Below, piece after piece: positions 22,201 to 32,623 of a DNA stretch of 64,000 nt. Every line of letters starts with the position of its first letter. Within the stretch, counting starts at the first letter, position 1. Origin of the DNA: Astragalus membranaceus. Lineage: Eukaryota; Streptophyta; Magnoliopsida; Fabales; Fabaceae. Below the pieces are notes generated by a model. The model saw only the letters and a program-made list of their open reading frames with translations, made no database searches and was not told the origin of the DNA. The stretch spans positions 28,846,357 through 28,910,356 of the forward strand of contig CM076851.1 in the NCBI GenBank assembly GCA_039519185.1, in the 5' to 3' direction. The position numbers and the translations under genes are program-made.

Positions 22201-24809
22201 CGCTGTCAACAAATAAATTAAATTTAGCATTGATGCCACTCTTAACTTGATAGTCACATAACCCACTGAAAACAAAAAAGAGGTCACATTACATGATTCA
22301 ATATCATGTTAGCCCAAGATCATAATCAAAATCTAGGCTAGTTACGCCAGAGAACAAAATGAGAACCTGAGCTGCAATTGGTATGACTTCCTAATTCAGT
22401 AAATTCTCAAAATGATCATTGTGCTTTTAGGATCAAGTTTGAATTCAATGACTTTGGTCAAAAATATATTTAATTTGCTTCCTCTTTTCACTGAGACACT
22501 GAGAGTTATAGATATGCCTCTGCCAACTTCACTTACAACTGCAGGAACCTGTGCCTCACGGTTGTTCTAAATGCGTTGACGTAAACTTACTTGAACCTTG
22601 AGACTATCATAAAAGTTATCATATGCAAGACATTCAAATGATTTAATTCTCTTCATGTTTATTATCAATTACACCGAAAAATGCATATTTTATAACCTTA
22701 ACGTTTAGAACAATAAAGAGCCGAGCACAAAAAAAATGTTTGGTACAAATATTGAGAAAAAGACATTAGCACAATAACGCAGCCAAAGTGAAACGCTAAT
22801 GAAATTTAGTAGTTAATAATATACAAAATATAAATACACTAAAAAGTTAGGCATGGAGTGTTAAAACTTAAAAGTTAAAACTTCCTTGAATACATTCAAA
22901 ATCATTAATAGAACCAAAATAAGGAAAGAAACCTAGTGATAATTTAACTTAGACATTGTCTTTCATTGCTAGTGCCAAAAGTGTCATGCATCTAACACAT
23001 CTAACTGCGATTCATTGTACTCAAACATGTCTTCTTAATGTCAAATTGAAAGACAAACATGTGTCACAAACTATCGAAGTTATTAATTCTTATTCTTTTT
23101 CTTCCATATGATCATGCCAAATCCATTTCTTCCACAGTTTCTAGAAAACGAACAACTCAAACATTAGTCATCGGTTTTTCACTTTGTTGAAGACAAAAAT
23201 GGAGAAATTACTTAGTTTGAACTTCAAATATTTCACATTTAAAACAATAAATTATTGACTTATTGAGTACAGCAAATCCAGGCAGCTGTGCTTCCACAAC
23301 AAAGAGACAACATGTAAATAGATAACGTTTTTTATTATGGTACATGTTAATTGTTTACCTTTGATATATGAGTACCAAGGCTTCTGTGCACACCACAACA
23401 TTTTAAGCATATAAAAACTCCAATGTTGGCAGACCTGAAAATGCAGTTAACAAAATGAATTCACAGTAGTAATATCATATCACGTTCTTTATTTTTATAC
23501 TTATTGTTATTTTTCTGCGGCTAAAGGGATGTCATATTCACTAACAGTCCACCCCTGAAAAAAATAAAGATGGCAATGCTCATCCATTGATACAAACCAC
23601 AAACATCACGAGATCAAGAATGAATAACTTACGCCCATTTAGGATCTGGAGCGTTGCAATCAGCACAAAGACGATTATCTTTCTGAAGCAATAAATCTTT
23701 CAATCTTCTTCTACCTGTAAAAGACCTGCCAATCATTCAACTTCTAAAGAAAAAGAAATGAAAATGGCTCTGCAATAGCATCCAACCCTATCTATATTTC
23801 ATCGGCATTCTAAATAATCACAGAGCTTCTACAGTTAAGTTCACAATTTTTTGGGCACATCAGGATGGAGGAGTTTGAGGGAAGGGAAGGGATAGTAAAT
23901 TTTCTAATTTTGAGTCAATAGTTTCTGGTTTTATTTTGTTTAGAAAAAAATGAAAGGAGTAGGGAGATATTGTCTGCAACCTTTTAATCATTCGTTATTC
24001 ATTTTTTTATAAATATTTTATAACTTTTTAGATTTAAAATTGAAAAAGTAATCCTTTCTTCCCATTCCTTCTAAACCAAGCCTTCATACATATATAACCT
24101 TAAAAGGCCAACCAATAGAAAGCCGGAGAGAATATTCCCTAATACAGAATGCAATGCTTAGCCAGCCAGATAAAGCTGTCATTCATAATCTTAACCATCT
24201 AGTTAATAGTCATTTGCCACGACCCCTTGAAAATTCACACACGCCTGAAGCAATAAGCATAAAACAACAGCAGAAAACTAGAAGGAAAGATATAACCTAA
24301 TAGGATTGTCAATCATCTCGCTTCAACTCAAGTCTTCCCCATCAGGGATACGAATGGAAAAAAACAAAGAAAATGCTAAATACACAATTTGCCAAAATGA
24401 ATTGGCATGCTTCTTGACACTTAAAAAGATGAGTGGCCCCTTCTTATATAACAATCACCCTTGAATCTAACAGAATTCTTCAAAATTATTGTTCATTTTT
24501 TTTTTTGGCTGTGTAGCATTACTCAACACAAAAACTCATTAGAAAGCATTAAGTTGTAAATAGAGTTGGTGAAAACTATAAATGCACTATCTATATCTAT
24601 ATCAATATTAGGAACTAATGATCAGTTTTACAACATATCAGGAGCATTCATTTGATTCCCACCTATATATAACCGGTCAGTGTAACGGCGTCACTACTTC
24701 TTCTGAGGCAACTATAATATTCTCAGTTGAAAACACCTCATCATTAAAATATATACATAATCACATTAAGCATAATAAGAATACCTGAAGCTGGCCTTCC
24801 AAGATCCAT
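17358..24809 (-). CDS. AGD12: ArfGAP-C2 domain protein, AGD12/AGD13 type
   Basis: Eight coding exons on the minus strand: 24785-24809, 23633-23714, 23359-23434, 22020-22183, 21635-21740, 21237-21353, 21011-21106, 17358-17639. All junctions have GT and AG, phases agree, and the sum is 948 nt (315 residues). The N-terminal ArfGAP zinc finger has Cys 25, 28, 45 and 48 and the catalytic arginine in C-G-V-H-R-S-L-G (Arg 53). A linker follows, then a C2 domain from about residue 160 with R-D-I-K-S-S-D-P-Y-V and F-D-H-D-T-F-S-A-D-D carrying calcium-binding aspartates. The end reads L-E-L-E-W-I-P-L-D-Q. This architecture and sequence are those of Arabidopsis AGD12/AGD13, which stimulate GTP hydrolysis by ARF GTPases and bind phospholipids. 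The last intron (3.4 kb) carries a Helitron. The gene appears intact. Confidence 0.93.
18712..18932. repeat. dispersed legume repeat in the intron
   Basis: Contains the strings ACAAAACCGGCTTGTAACG, CTTATCTCTAGTC and ATGTGGGACTTGGG. In reverse complement these form the GTCCCACAT...ATAAG...CAAGCCGGTTTTGT series that I recognise as a frequent legume interspersed repeat. AAACCGGCTT occurs twice (about 18739 and 18836). A TTCGAAT motif could be a worn B box of a tRNA-derived SINE, but no A box is convincing. Confidence 0.5.
19165..19237. repeat. (AT)n microsatellite
   Basis: About 36 AT units near the 5' end of the Helitron. Confidence 0.95.
19240..20400 (+). repeat. tandem copies of the Helitron 5' region
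   Basis: The string TCTACTATATATAATCAAAC recurs at 19538, 19627, 19649 and 20069, with a CATATA variant at 20342. It is usually followed by AACCCACTAACAAAAACCC and TTTTGACACATCATCAATA, the latter seen about five times (19290-20130). The copies differ in length, so this is repeated duplication of the element's own left end rather than a simple satellite. Confidence 0.8.
22184..23358. other. large introns of the AGD12-type gene
   Basis: The introns at 22184-23358 and 23715-24784 are AT-rich. I recognise no gene or element in them. Confidence 0.6.
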
Positions 24810-25390
24810 TCGTTGATTATTCACTGAAACTAAAAGCCCACAACCATCAAGAAATGTATGTTTAAGCAAAGTTATTGTCACTGCCAATTTGTGCCAACCA
24901 ACCAAAATCTACAGTCAATCCTGTAATTGTAAAATTCATCCACTGCATTAATTCTCGCAAAGCAGGAAGAATAGAAGATTTACATAATCATGCAATGAAT
25001 AGAATAATTCCAGTGAAGAATAGCCTAATAATTTTAAGAAAAATAAGAATCAGTGAAAATAACAACATGCGTGTTCGGTAAAACTTTGAATGATTATCAA
25101 TTTCAGGATTTCGATCGAAATTGCGTTGAGGAAAATGAAATTTAACGGCGTTGAATTGTATTTGCATGAAATGGATGTCGTATTCGGAAGAAAATGAATG
25201 AGAGTGAGAAATATGAAGAAGGGGAAAATTCAAACATGTGAGAGTGTGTATTTGAGATCGGAATGAGAAAGTAAAGAAAGCAAAGGAAAGGGAAGGAGTT
25301 ACCTTACCAGTGAATGAAGAAAGAAAGGAATGGAAAACAGCAGTTTGAAATCCACAGAAAAGCAGAGAGAGAGAGAGAGAGAGACGTGAT
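24810..25390 (-). other. 5' UTR exon and UTR intron of the AGD12-type gene
   Basis: The first coding exon begins after an acceptor TTTCAG (24826-24824), leaving 14 untranslated bases before the ATG. An upstream leader exon ends at a donor G|GTAAGG (25308|25307) and contains a (GA)n tract on the plus strand (25364-25384), which is CT-rich on the gene strand as in many plant leaders. The transcription start is not determined. Confidence 0.6.
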
Positions 25391-25808
25391 TGCGTTATTG
25401 CACAATTAGATGACCCAATTAGATTTTTCCACGGCAGCTATATTTTATGATATTTTAATTTTTAGTTGTTGCTCCTATACGGCGACGGTGTCTGATACTG
25501 AGAAAAAAAAGTTAATAAATTTTTCGATGACGACAACGCATACGATAGTCCTAATAAATTTTTCGATTACGACAACGCGATACGATACTCACAGTTGAGT
25601 GTTTACGTGGTTAGTTAGCAGGTAAATAAAAATACTGGTTAGTACATATTTGTCACAATATAATTTTAGTGTGGTTACGGAAATTTTTCATGGATGGAAA
25701 AATGAGTATCATGCCCGTTTAATAAAGATTACTAAACTATTGTTTATTAGCCGGACTCCTCGCCATCCCTTCAGCAGCAGAGAGACACGTGAAAATGAAA
25801 CAAACCAA
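25391..25808. promoter_or_regulatory. AGD12-side half of a split divergent promoter
   Basis: Sequence upstream of the AGD12-type leader up to the MULE target site. It includes a CACGTG G-box at 25786-25791 and ends in the 9-bp target duplication ACAAACCAA (25800-25808). The other half resumes at 56298 ahead of AAE14. Without the MULE the two genes would be divergently arranged about 0.5 kb apart. Confidence 0.5.
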
Positions 25809-26024
25809 GGCAAAAAAACGATTTTGTGGTAAAAAAAAATTATATACTAAAATAATACACATTGTGGGTTATATACTAAAGTAATACACATTGTGGGTTA
25901 TATACTAAAGTAGGGCAAATTTTTTTTAGTACAGAAGTCGCCCCCGGGGGGGCAACTTCAGTACTGTGTTTTGCTGTTTTTTTTATTTTTTTGTTTTATT
26001 ATATATTAAAATGATAAAAATGTA
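25809..26024. repeat. left TIR of the MULE
   Basis: Matches the reverse complement of the right TIR over at least 110 bases, and more loosely for another 100. It contains an extra 29-bp unit (TTATATACTAAAGTAATACA...) present once on the right. It also contains a palindrome at 25928-25965 that the right TIR lacks. Confidence 0.85.
25928..25965. other. 38-bp near-perfect GC-rich palindrome in the TIR
   Basis: AGTAC-GAAGT-GCCCCC pairs with GGGGGGC-ACTTC-GTACT with only small internal mismatches. It stands out in an AT-rich TIR and could extrude as a cruciform or fold in RNA. Confidence 0.75.
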
Positions 26025-27293
26025 AATTAATTTAATTTAAATAAAATAATTTATTTAGATAATTAATATATTTAATCCAAATTTGCTAATTAAATTTAAG
26101 GGTCACAAAGAAATATTACAATAGTTATTTAAAAGACCAACCGAAAATTACAATAGTTATTTAAAAGACTAATCTGAAATAATACAACACATTAATTACG
26201 GTTAGGGCAGTTGTTTCTGTTGTGACCCTCATTTCTACAAATTCCGCATCTTTTGGTGCGTGTACCCCTTTCTCTTTGATCCATCTCTGTACGAATACGG
26301 GTAGACTGTGGACGACCCTTTTTATCTCTACGTTTAGTTGGATCATGCTGTAGTTCTAAAGTATTGAAATCAGGTCATGACGTCTCAGTTGGCAAGGGTG
26401 GGAACTCCACAATGTAAGTATTGAAAACATTCTCCATTGTGTACGGTGGATCCACGAATTGCATGTGGTCGTAATTGCATTTTGAGCATGCTGCGATGAC
26501 ATGTGAACAAGGGTAGTGAAGTGTCTGGAATTCCCCACATTCACACGTTTTTGCTCTGAAGTTCACCACGAATGTCAGGGTAGGTCTACCACTTTGTGGT
26601 CGTGCAAGTTCTTCAACTCGGAACAATTGTTGGGCACGATCGTGAACTGCGACGTTATGCGTTTTTGAGATTTTTATGTTCCTGGCAATACTTTCCAACA
26701 ATTTTTCAGAGTACATAGTTCCGGATCTCAACATTGTCTGTGCCTGTGTTCCCCTTTTGACGAAAACCTCGTTCATCCTGAAATATGTTGCATCTATCAA
26801 TGAACGAATAGGGAGATTCCGCACCCCCTTAAGGACATTGTTGATGCACTGTCGTGACCGGGATCTCAACGTGGACGGCCCAAAAATGATTTTTTTAGGA
26901 GTCGCCGCCCAATTTATTTAATAGGAAAAATTGAGAAAAACCTACATTTAAAGTTATTTGGTCTGCGTAAACTAGATTGGATTCGGGAGTCGGTTATGTA
27001 TAGGGAATGGTGAAAACTTAATTCCACAGCACCCCTAAAACATCTGTCCGAAGACAGTTACCCTAAATTTGATTGTGCAACATATCAATAAGTTTAGAAA
27101 ATTTGTTTACCTCAAAAATAAATAAAATTCGATTTACAAAGAAATAAATAAGGGACTAAATTAGAAAATTTAATTTTTGACTTGACGGGGAAGCCCCGCT
27201 CCTACGTATCCTCTGGTGCAATGAGGAACTCAACAGTCACGTAGTTCTTCCTGAAAAAGTTTGTTGGTTGGTTGATTTTATTTTTTTGAAAGG

Positions 27294-27370
27294 GGTTTAA
27301 GGTCACCAAGTTGTACAACTTAGGCGTCTTAAACCAGGATTGCGAGGTTGACAAGATTTACCTCTCAATC
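27294..27370. other. two adjacent strong stem-loops in the solo LTR
   Basis: GGTTTAAG (27294-27301) pairs with CTTAAACC (27328-27335) and encloses the palindrome AAGTTGTACAACTT. Next to it GATTGCGAGGT (27338-27348) pairs with ACCTCTCAATC (27360-27370) with one mismatch. The same pair of stem-loops recurs in diverged form at 27558-27597 and 27600-27624. Confidence 0.7.
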
Positions 27371-27713
27371 AAGCTCATTTTTTAGTTTTTTGGATAATAG
27401 GTGTTAAAGAAAAAAATTGATTATTTATTAGAGAAAAATTAATTTAGCTTGACGGGGAAGCCCCGCTCCTACGTATCTCCGAAACGGAGAATCAAAGGCT
27501 ACGTAGTTCTTCTAGAAAATACTTGTGTGTTAATTGATTTTATTATTTTTTGACAGGGGTTTAAGATCAAAGTCGTACAACTAAAGTCTCTTAAACCGGG
27601 ATTGACAAAATGTACATCTCAATCAAACTCATTTTATTAATTATTTTTATGAGAAAAGAAAAGAGAGAAAAACACTTTGAAGTGAACTAACATGTATTTT
27701 TTTTAGAAATAGA

Positions 27714-27715
27714 TG

Positions 27716-27788
<73 letters not shown>
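27714..27788. repeat. (AAT)n microsatellite
   Basis: About 25 AAT units inside the solo LTR; the Ile-rich ORF on the minus strand is an artefact of it. Confidence 0.95.
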
Positions 27789-27792
<4 letters not shown>

Positions 27793-30700
27793 CAAAAATA
27801 AAAATGAAACATAAAAAGAAAGTAAACGTAAAAAGTGATATGAAAAAAAGAAATAGAAAATAGAAGTGTGTGTGTGTGTGTTACCGCTAGTGTGGTTCAT
27901 GGAGAATAGAGAAATGTGTTAGTGGGGCTTTTGGCCCAATACACTCAACTAACCATTAACCACATCAAACCCTAAGTTGTACATCAGAACACAAATCTAT
28001 TCAAGAGGGAAAGAAACAACCGCAACAAATGTCCAAGGAGAGAGAAAACTAAATTCCAGCAATGGAGAGAGAGAGGAAAATCGTGGAGAGAGAGAAAGCA
28101 AACAGAAAAAATGAGAAGAAAGAGAGAAGAAGAAGTAATGGACGCGAAGGGGAGGAGAACGACGGCGGGTGTGGGTGGTTCACGGTGGTGGGGCCGTTTT
28201 TGGTGGTGAGGGTGCGTGAAAAGGGGAGTTTGGTGGTGGTGTTGGTGGTGGTGAGTGGAGAGAAAGGGTAGTCGTGGGGTGAACGACGGCGGGTGTGGGT
28301 GGTTCGCAGTGGTGGGGCCGTTTTTGGTGGTGAGGGTGCGTGAAAAGGGGAGTTTGGTGGTGGTGAGTGGAGAGAAAGGGTAGCAGTGGGGTGGCCGTGA
28401 GAGAGGGTTGATGGTGGGTTTTTGTGGTGGCCCTTTGGGTGGTGATGGTTTTGAGTGGTGGAGGTGTTTTTGTGGTGGACGGTTTTGAGTGGTGGAGGCG
28501 CTTTTGTGGTGGCCGTGGGAAGGTATGTGGTGGCTGTGGGGAGGGAGGTAGTGGTTGTGGGGGTGAGCTTCTCTTCATTGATGGTGGTGATGAGATGAAT
28601 GAATGGCTATGGTGATGGATGGCATTTTGGGTTAATTTTTTTTCTTCTGTTTTGAAATCCAATGGTTCTGTGTTGTTGTTGTTTTTTTTCTTCCCTTTCT
28701 CTTAATTTTTCTCTTTTTTTCTCCTCTGAAATCCCCCCCCCCTTTGTTTCTGTTTGTTTTCGTCCCCCCCCCCCATCATTTTTTGTTGGTTTTTTTTATA
28801 GAGGAAGCAAACTAATGAGACAAAAATGTGTTGTTATGCTTTTTCAGAGTAGTAAGCAGAGGTGTGGGAACTGGGAAGACAACTGTGGGAGAATAGGCTT
28901 GGTTGGAGCTAAATTGGTAAAAAGCCAAAGACAAGAAGAAAGAGTTATGGGCTTATTACTCAAAAAAAGTCTCAGCAACACACATCTCGCTCCATGCGCA
29001 CTATCCCCCTTTTTTTTTTAATTAATTTTTGTACTCGCTTTTCTTGTTTTTGTCTCTATGTGTAACCAAAATTGTAACTTTTGATTATATAATATATAAA
29101 AAAAACTGGCCAGTTTGACTATCTCAATTAGATTATTTGATTTTGAGTTTATTTTTTTTGGTCAAGAGAGGGAGAGGGACAAAATTATTATTAATAATTA
29201 ATAAAAAAAACAACAACAACAACAACAAAAACGAGCGCCAAAATAAACACGTGTACACGACAAGAGGTGACACACGTGCATAACAAAAATAATAGGCGTA
29301 CAGGTTTAGAAATAACACGCAGATGCGATTAGAAATAACATGCGTACACAACGGTGCAAGACCGTCAAAACTAACGCGCGTATGCGACTAAAAATAATGT
29401 GCATGCACAATGAAACATATTTTTGGGATCTTTTGAGAACGAGAAAATACCCATTAAGTGTCCACAAAAATTATTATTTTCAAACTTATTTGCAAATTCG
29501 ATAATTAATCTTTATTCCTTTAGAAAAAGGAATTAGATAATCAAAACAACTTACATTAATCTATCGGACCAAATTAGGGCACAACAACACGTAAAATCGA
29601 TTAAAATCACGAAATGCATAAAAATGATATTTTTGGGATTTTTCATAAGAAAAAGAAGAAAATACCGATTAAAATTGGGTGTTCACATGCACTCTGCAAG
29701 GTTTGTTGTCATGTGCCCCCAACGGGAACCTCCATCGCACGACTGCAACAATTGTTCTGCGGTTATGTCTTCAACCCAAGCCACCCCCTCAGGACCTACT
29801 TCCCGACCAATTTTTTGTTTGTAGTGATTGGTCGATTCTTCCGTCATTGAATATGCTGAAGAAAAAAAGAAGATGTTGGTAAGTATGGAATGGAAATTTG
29901 AAACTAATTAATTAAAAAAATGTTAAAAATACTCACCCATATTGATGACATGTTTCCTGGCACGAGTGTTTTTTAAGTGTCTCATGAAGTTTTGTGCTAA
30001 GTGGCGAACACAGAATACGTGTTTCCAATTGGTGTTTAGTCGCGTAACATCACTTTTGATAGACTCGTGTCTATCTGATATCAAACAAATACCCTCCCGT
30101 GGTGTCAAATAGTGTCTTAAACGAGATAGGAAGAAAAACCAAGCCTCCGTTGTCTCACCCTCGACCACTGCATATGCAATTGGGAAGGTGTTGTTTCTTC
30201 CATCTTGTGGGATTGCCAAAAGAAGACACCCTCTGTACCTACCGTACAACCATGTTCCTTCAACAGAGACAACTGGTTTGCAAAATTTAAAGCCTTTAAT
30301 GCACGAGCCAAAACTCCAAAAGATGCGGTGGAATACACCTTTGTCGGCAACTAGTTGTCCATTCTCATAGAATGGTTTGTACAGCCAGTCGTGAAATGTG
30401 TTTGGAATATAGTAAGAGAAAGCATGTAGCCACCTGGTTACTTCATTGTAAGAGTCCTCCCATTTACCGAAGATAAGCTCGATTGCTTTTTGTTTAGCAA
30501 TCCAAGCCTTTCTGTAGGAACTCTGGTACGTGAACCGCTCCTTGATGTGTGCAATCAACACAACCACTGATATTGTCGGGTCCTTCCTTACAAGTGGAAG
30601 TATATGAGTACACATGAAGGAGGAGGTCAGCTGGCGGTGATCTTGGGAAATAGTCGATGTTGTACATGTGTGTGGGTGAGTCAACTGTGTAATCCCCCAA

Positions 30701-30807
30701 TATCCAGTTTTTGCTCCTAGTCTCACTACACACCTCCGCAAACAGGTTTCATGAAGACAACAAAACGGTCCAACATGTTGGTTTAGACTCACAGACTTTG
30801 TATGCAA

Positions 30808-32441
30808 CTGAATGGTTTAGGTGATATGTTTGGATCAATTGTTGGGCTATTTCTTTTGTGGGAAATTTCATTTTGAGTTTGAGTTCGTTTGGGTCTTCAT
30901 TGGATAAAAGTTAATTCTGTTCTTTACTTAACTTTTGTTGCATTCCGTATGTTGTTGGGCGAAAAGGTGATGTGCAAGTATACACAATCGCAACAAGTAA
31001 TATATTGATAAGTAAAGTTCGTTCCCACAGGGATTGGAATTAATCTAAGAAGTTTAAGTGATTAGAATCTTAGTGAAAAGAATTAAGTAACAAGTAAAGG
31101 TAAAGAGTTGTAAACATCATAAGTTGTGATAAAACAGTATTAAGTTTGAAGTGATTAAAGGTGAGTTGGATAGCTCAATAGTTATGTAAATTCCCAAGAG
31201 TAATGTTCAGATAATATTAGACGCTGTAGCATTAAGCGCTGTAGCGCTTCAGAATCCGTAGACGCTGTAGCGCCTTGGTGGCGTGCCTTTCAGTCACTTT
31301 CGTCAGGGCTATGTTACAAGACTCCTATGTCTAGGCTCTAAATAAGTTTTACCCCTGTATATTAAGTTCTTACAACATTTGCCTTATGAACTATTACTCC
31401 CCTATGTCTAGAGTTAAGTAGTGCTTCCTTTAAATGTATTTAAAGGGTTTTCATTCATATCATTCCTTGAGTTCTCTTTGTGAACCATGTCTGTACCCAC
31501 AAAGTTACCTTGTTTTAGTTGATCATTTCCAAACCAAGATTGAAAGTATTATGACACAAGGAATAAAACACAAACATCATAATATTATACAAAAGTTACT
31601 CAAGGTTCATTACACACCAAGAACAATCCAACTACAACAAAGTTAGCTCATCACAAGTTCCATCAACATAATACAACTAGAGAGTATGTATTACCGTATG
31701 AAGACAAGAGAAGAGTGGTTACAAAAGATACACTCCAATGATCCCACGTCGCATACAAGAGATGAAGTTGAGGCGTGAGCAAAACCTTGGATGAAGATTA
31801 GAAAAACTATGCTATGAAAATAAAAGCTTAAGGGTAGTGTATCAATGGAGAGTAGCTACTGTGTATTGTGTAGTTCTCTTCTTGTTTCCACTACTTGTCT
31901 ACGTATGTTACCTCCTAGAGAAGCAATCTTAATTAAACTAATTATTAACTAAGTCTTAATAGAATAATAATATTACATGATGATCATAAGACTTAGATAT
32001 TATCCTTAAAGTATTTTACAAAAAGTGCTAATGATGGAATACAACAACTATCACATGGGTTCCATTTAGGAGGCGCCAAGTGTAATTTAGCATCCACTTG
32101 AAAGTCAAAATATCCAGCTGAGAGGAAGAGATAAGGGTGGTGACTCATCATGTCCTCAAGTGGCCACACAAATATCTCAATGGTCAGCCGTCATATAACG
32201 CTGTAGCGTCTCCTTGATAGCAAACCTCTGCAGCGCTAAAGCAAAACATCAAACATATTCACAAAGGCATTTGATGATGCCCAAGGTTTAAGGAATTGAC
32301 TTATAACCTATATTTATTCTAATATTCATATATTCACATATTTAAGCACTAGAATTACTTGAGAAATGAGCTTTGACTTAAGTATTAGGAGCATAAATAA
32401 CCTATATAAAATAAGGTTATCACATGCTACCTACTTCTCCC

Positions 32442-32530
<89 letters not shown>

Positions 32531-32623
32531 GTTATATATATATCCAGAGGTTTATGGTTCATGACTAATGTCTTCCTTAAAAATGTCTTCCAGGCCAATT
32601 TCTTCATTCAGACTTACTTAAAA
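30808..32623. other. spacer between the divergent MULE genes
   Basis: No convincing gene. From about 30970 the sequence (GTGCAAGTATACACAATCGC, then GTTCCCACAGGGATTGG) looks like the terminal non-coding part of some plant retroelement, but no ends were found. The motif CGCTGTAGCG and relatives recur at about 31215-31270 and 32197-32210. The transposase (minus) and plant mobile domain gene (plus) diverge from this interval, so the MULE's internal promoters should lie here. Confidence 0.45.
32443..32527. repeat. (TA)n microsatellite
   Basis: About 42 TA units just upstream of the plant mobile domain gene. Confidence 0.95.

Larger units (their letters stand above)
26850..29687 (-). mobile_element. 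solo LTR of an Ogre-like element
   Basis: Starts TGTCGTGACC and ends GGGTGTTCACA on the plus strand. It is flanked by an exact 5-bp duplication TGCAC (26845-26849 and 29688-29692). It contains no internal region, primer site or second LTR, so it is a solo LTR of 2838 bp. On the minus strand it starts TGTGAACACCCAATTTTAAT, like the other Ogre-like LTRs. Removing it with one TGCAC restores the transposase reading frame exactly. It holds TACGTA hairpins at 27201-27249 and 27468-27510, strong stem-loops at 27294-27370 and 27558-27624, and an AAT microsatellite. A GC-rich region (about 28140-28610) contains a duplicated block near 28163-28255 and 28284-28385. Confidence 0.92.
26192..30807 (-). pseudogene. 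MULE transposase, interrupted and with a premature stop
   Basis: Exon 1 (30807-29937) holds the MULE catalytic region: V-S-V-E-G-T-W-L-Y-G-R-Y, then C-L-I-S-D-R-H-E-S-I and F-C-V-R-H-L-A-Q-N-F. The first catalytic position usually reads D-G-T and is E-G-T here. It ends at a donor GG|GTGAGT. Exon 2 starts at 29855 after CTTCAG and reads A-Y-S-M-T-E-E-S-T, then H-M-T-T-N-L-A-E-C-I-N; it is cut by the solo LTR at 29687/26850 and resumes in frame. A SWIM zinc finger follows (C-E-C-G-E-F...C-S-H-V-I). A TGA at 26375-26377 replaces an expected tryptophan codon. The same frame continues to a CCHC knuckle (C-G-I-C-R-N-E-G-H-N-R-N-N-C-P) and a stop at 26192. No N-terminal PB1-like region was seen upstream of 30807. 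Confidence 0.88.

Noticed and set aside
28062..28662. GC-rich ORFs in the solo LTR (Val/Gly-rich on plus, Pro/His-rich on minus)
   Set aside because: They derive from GGTGGT-type repeats and an internal duplication; not conserved protein.
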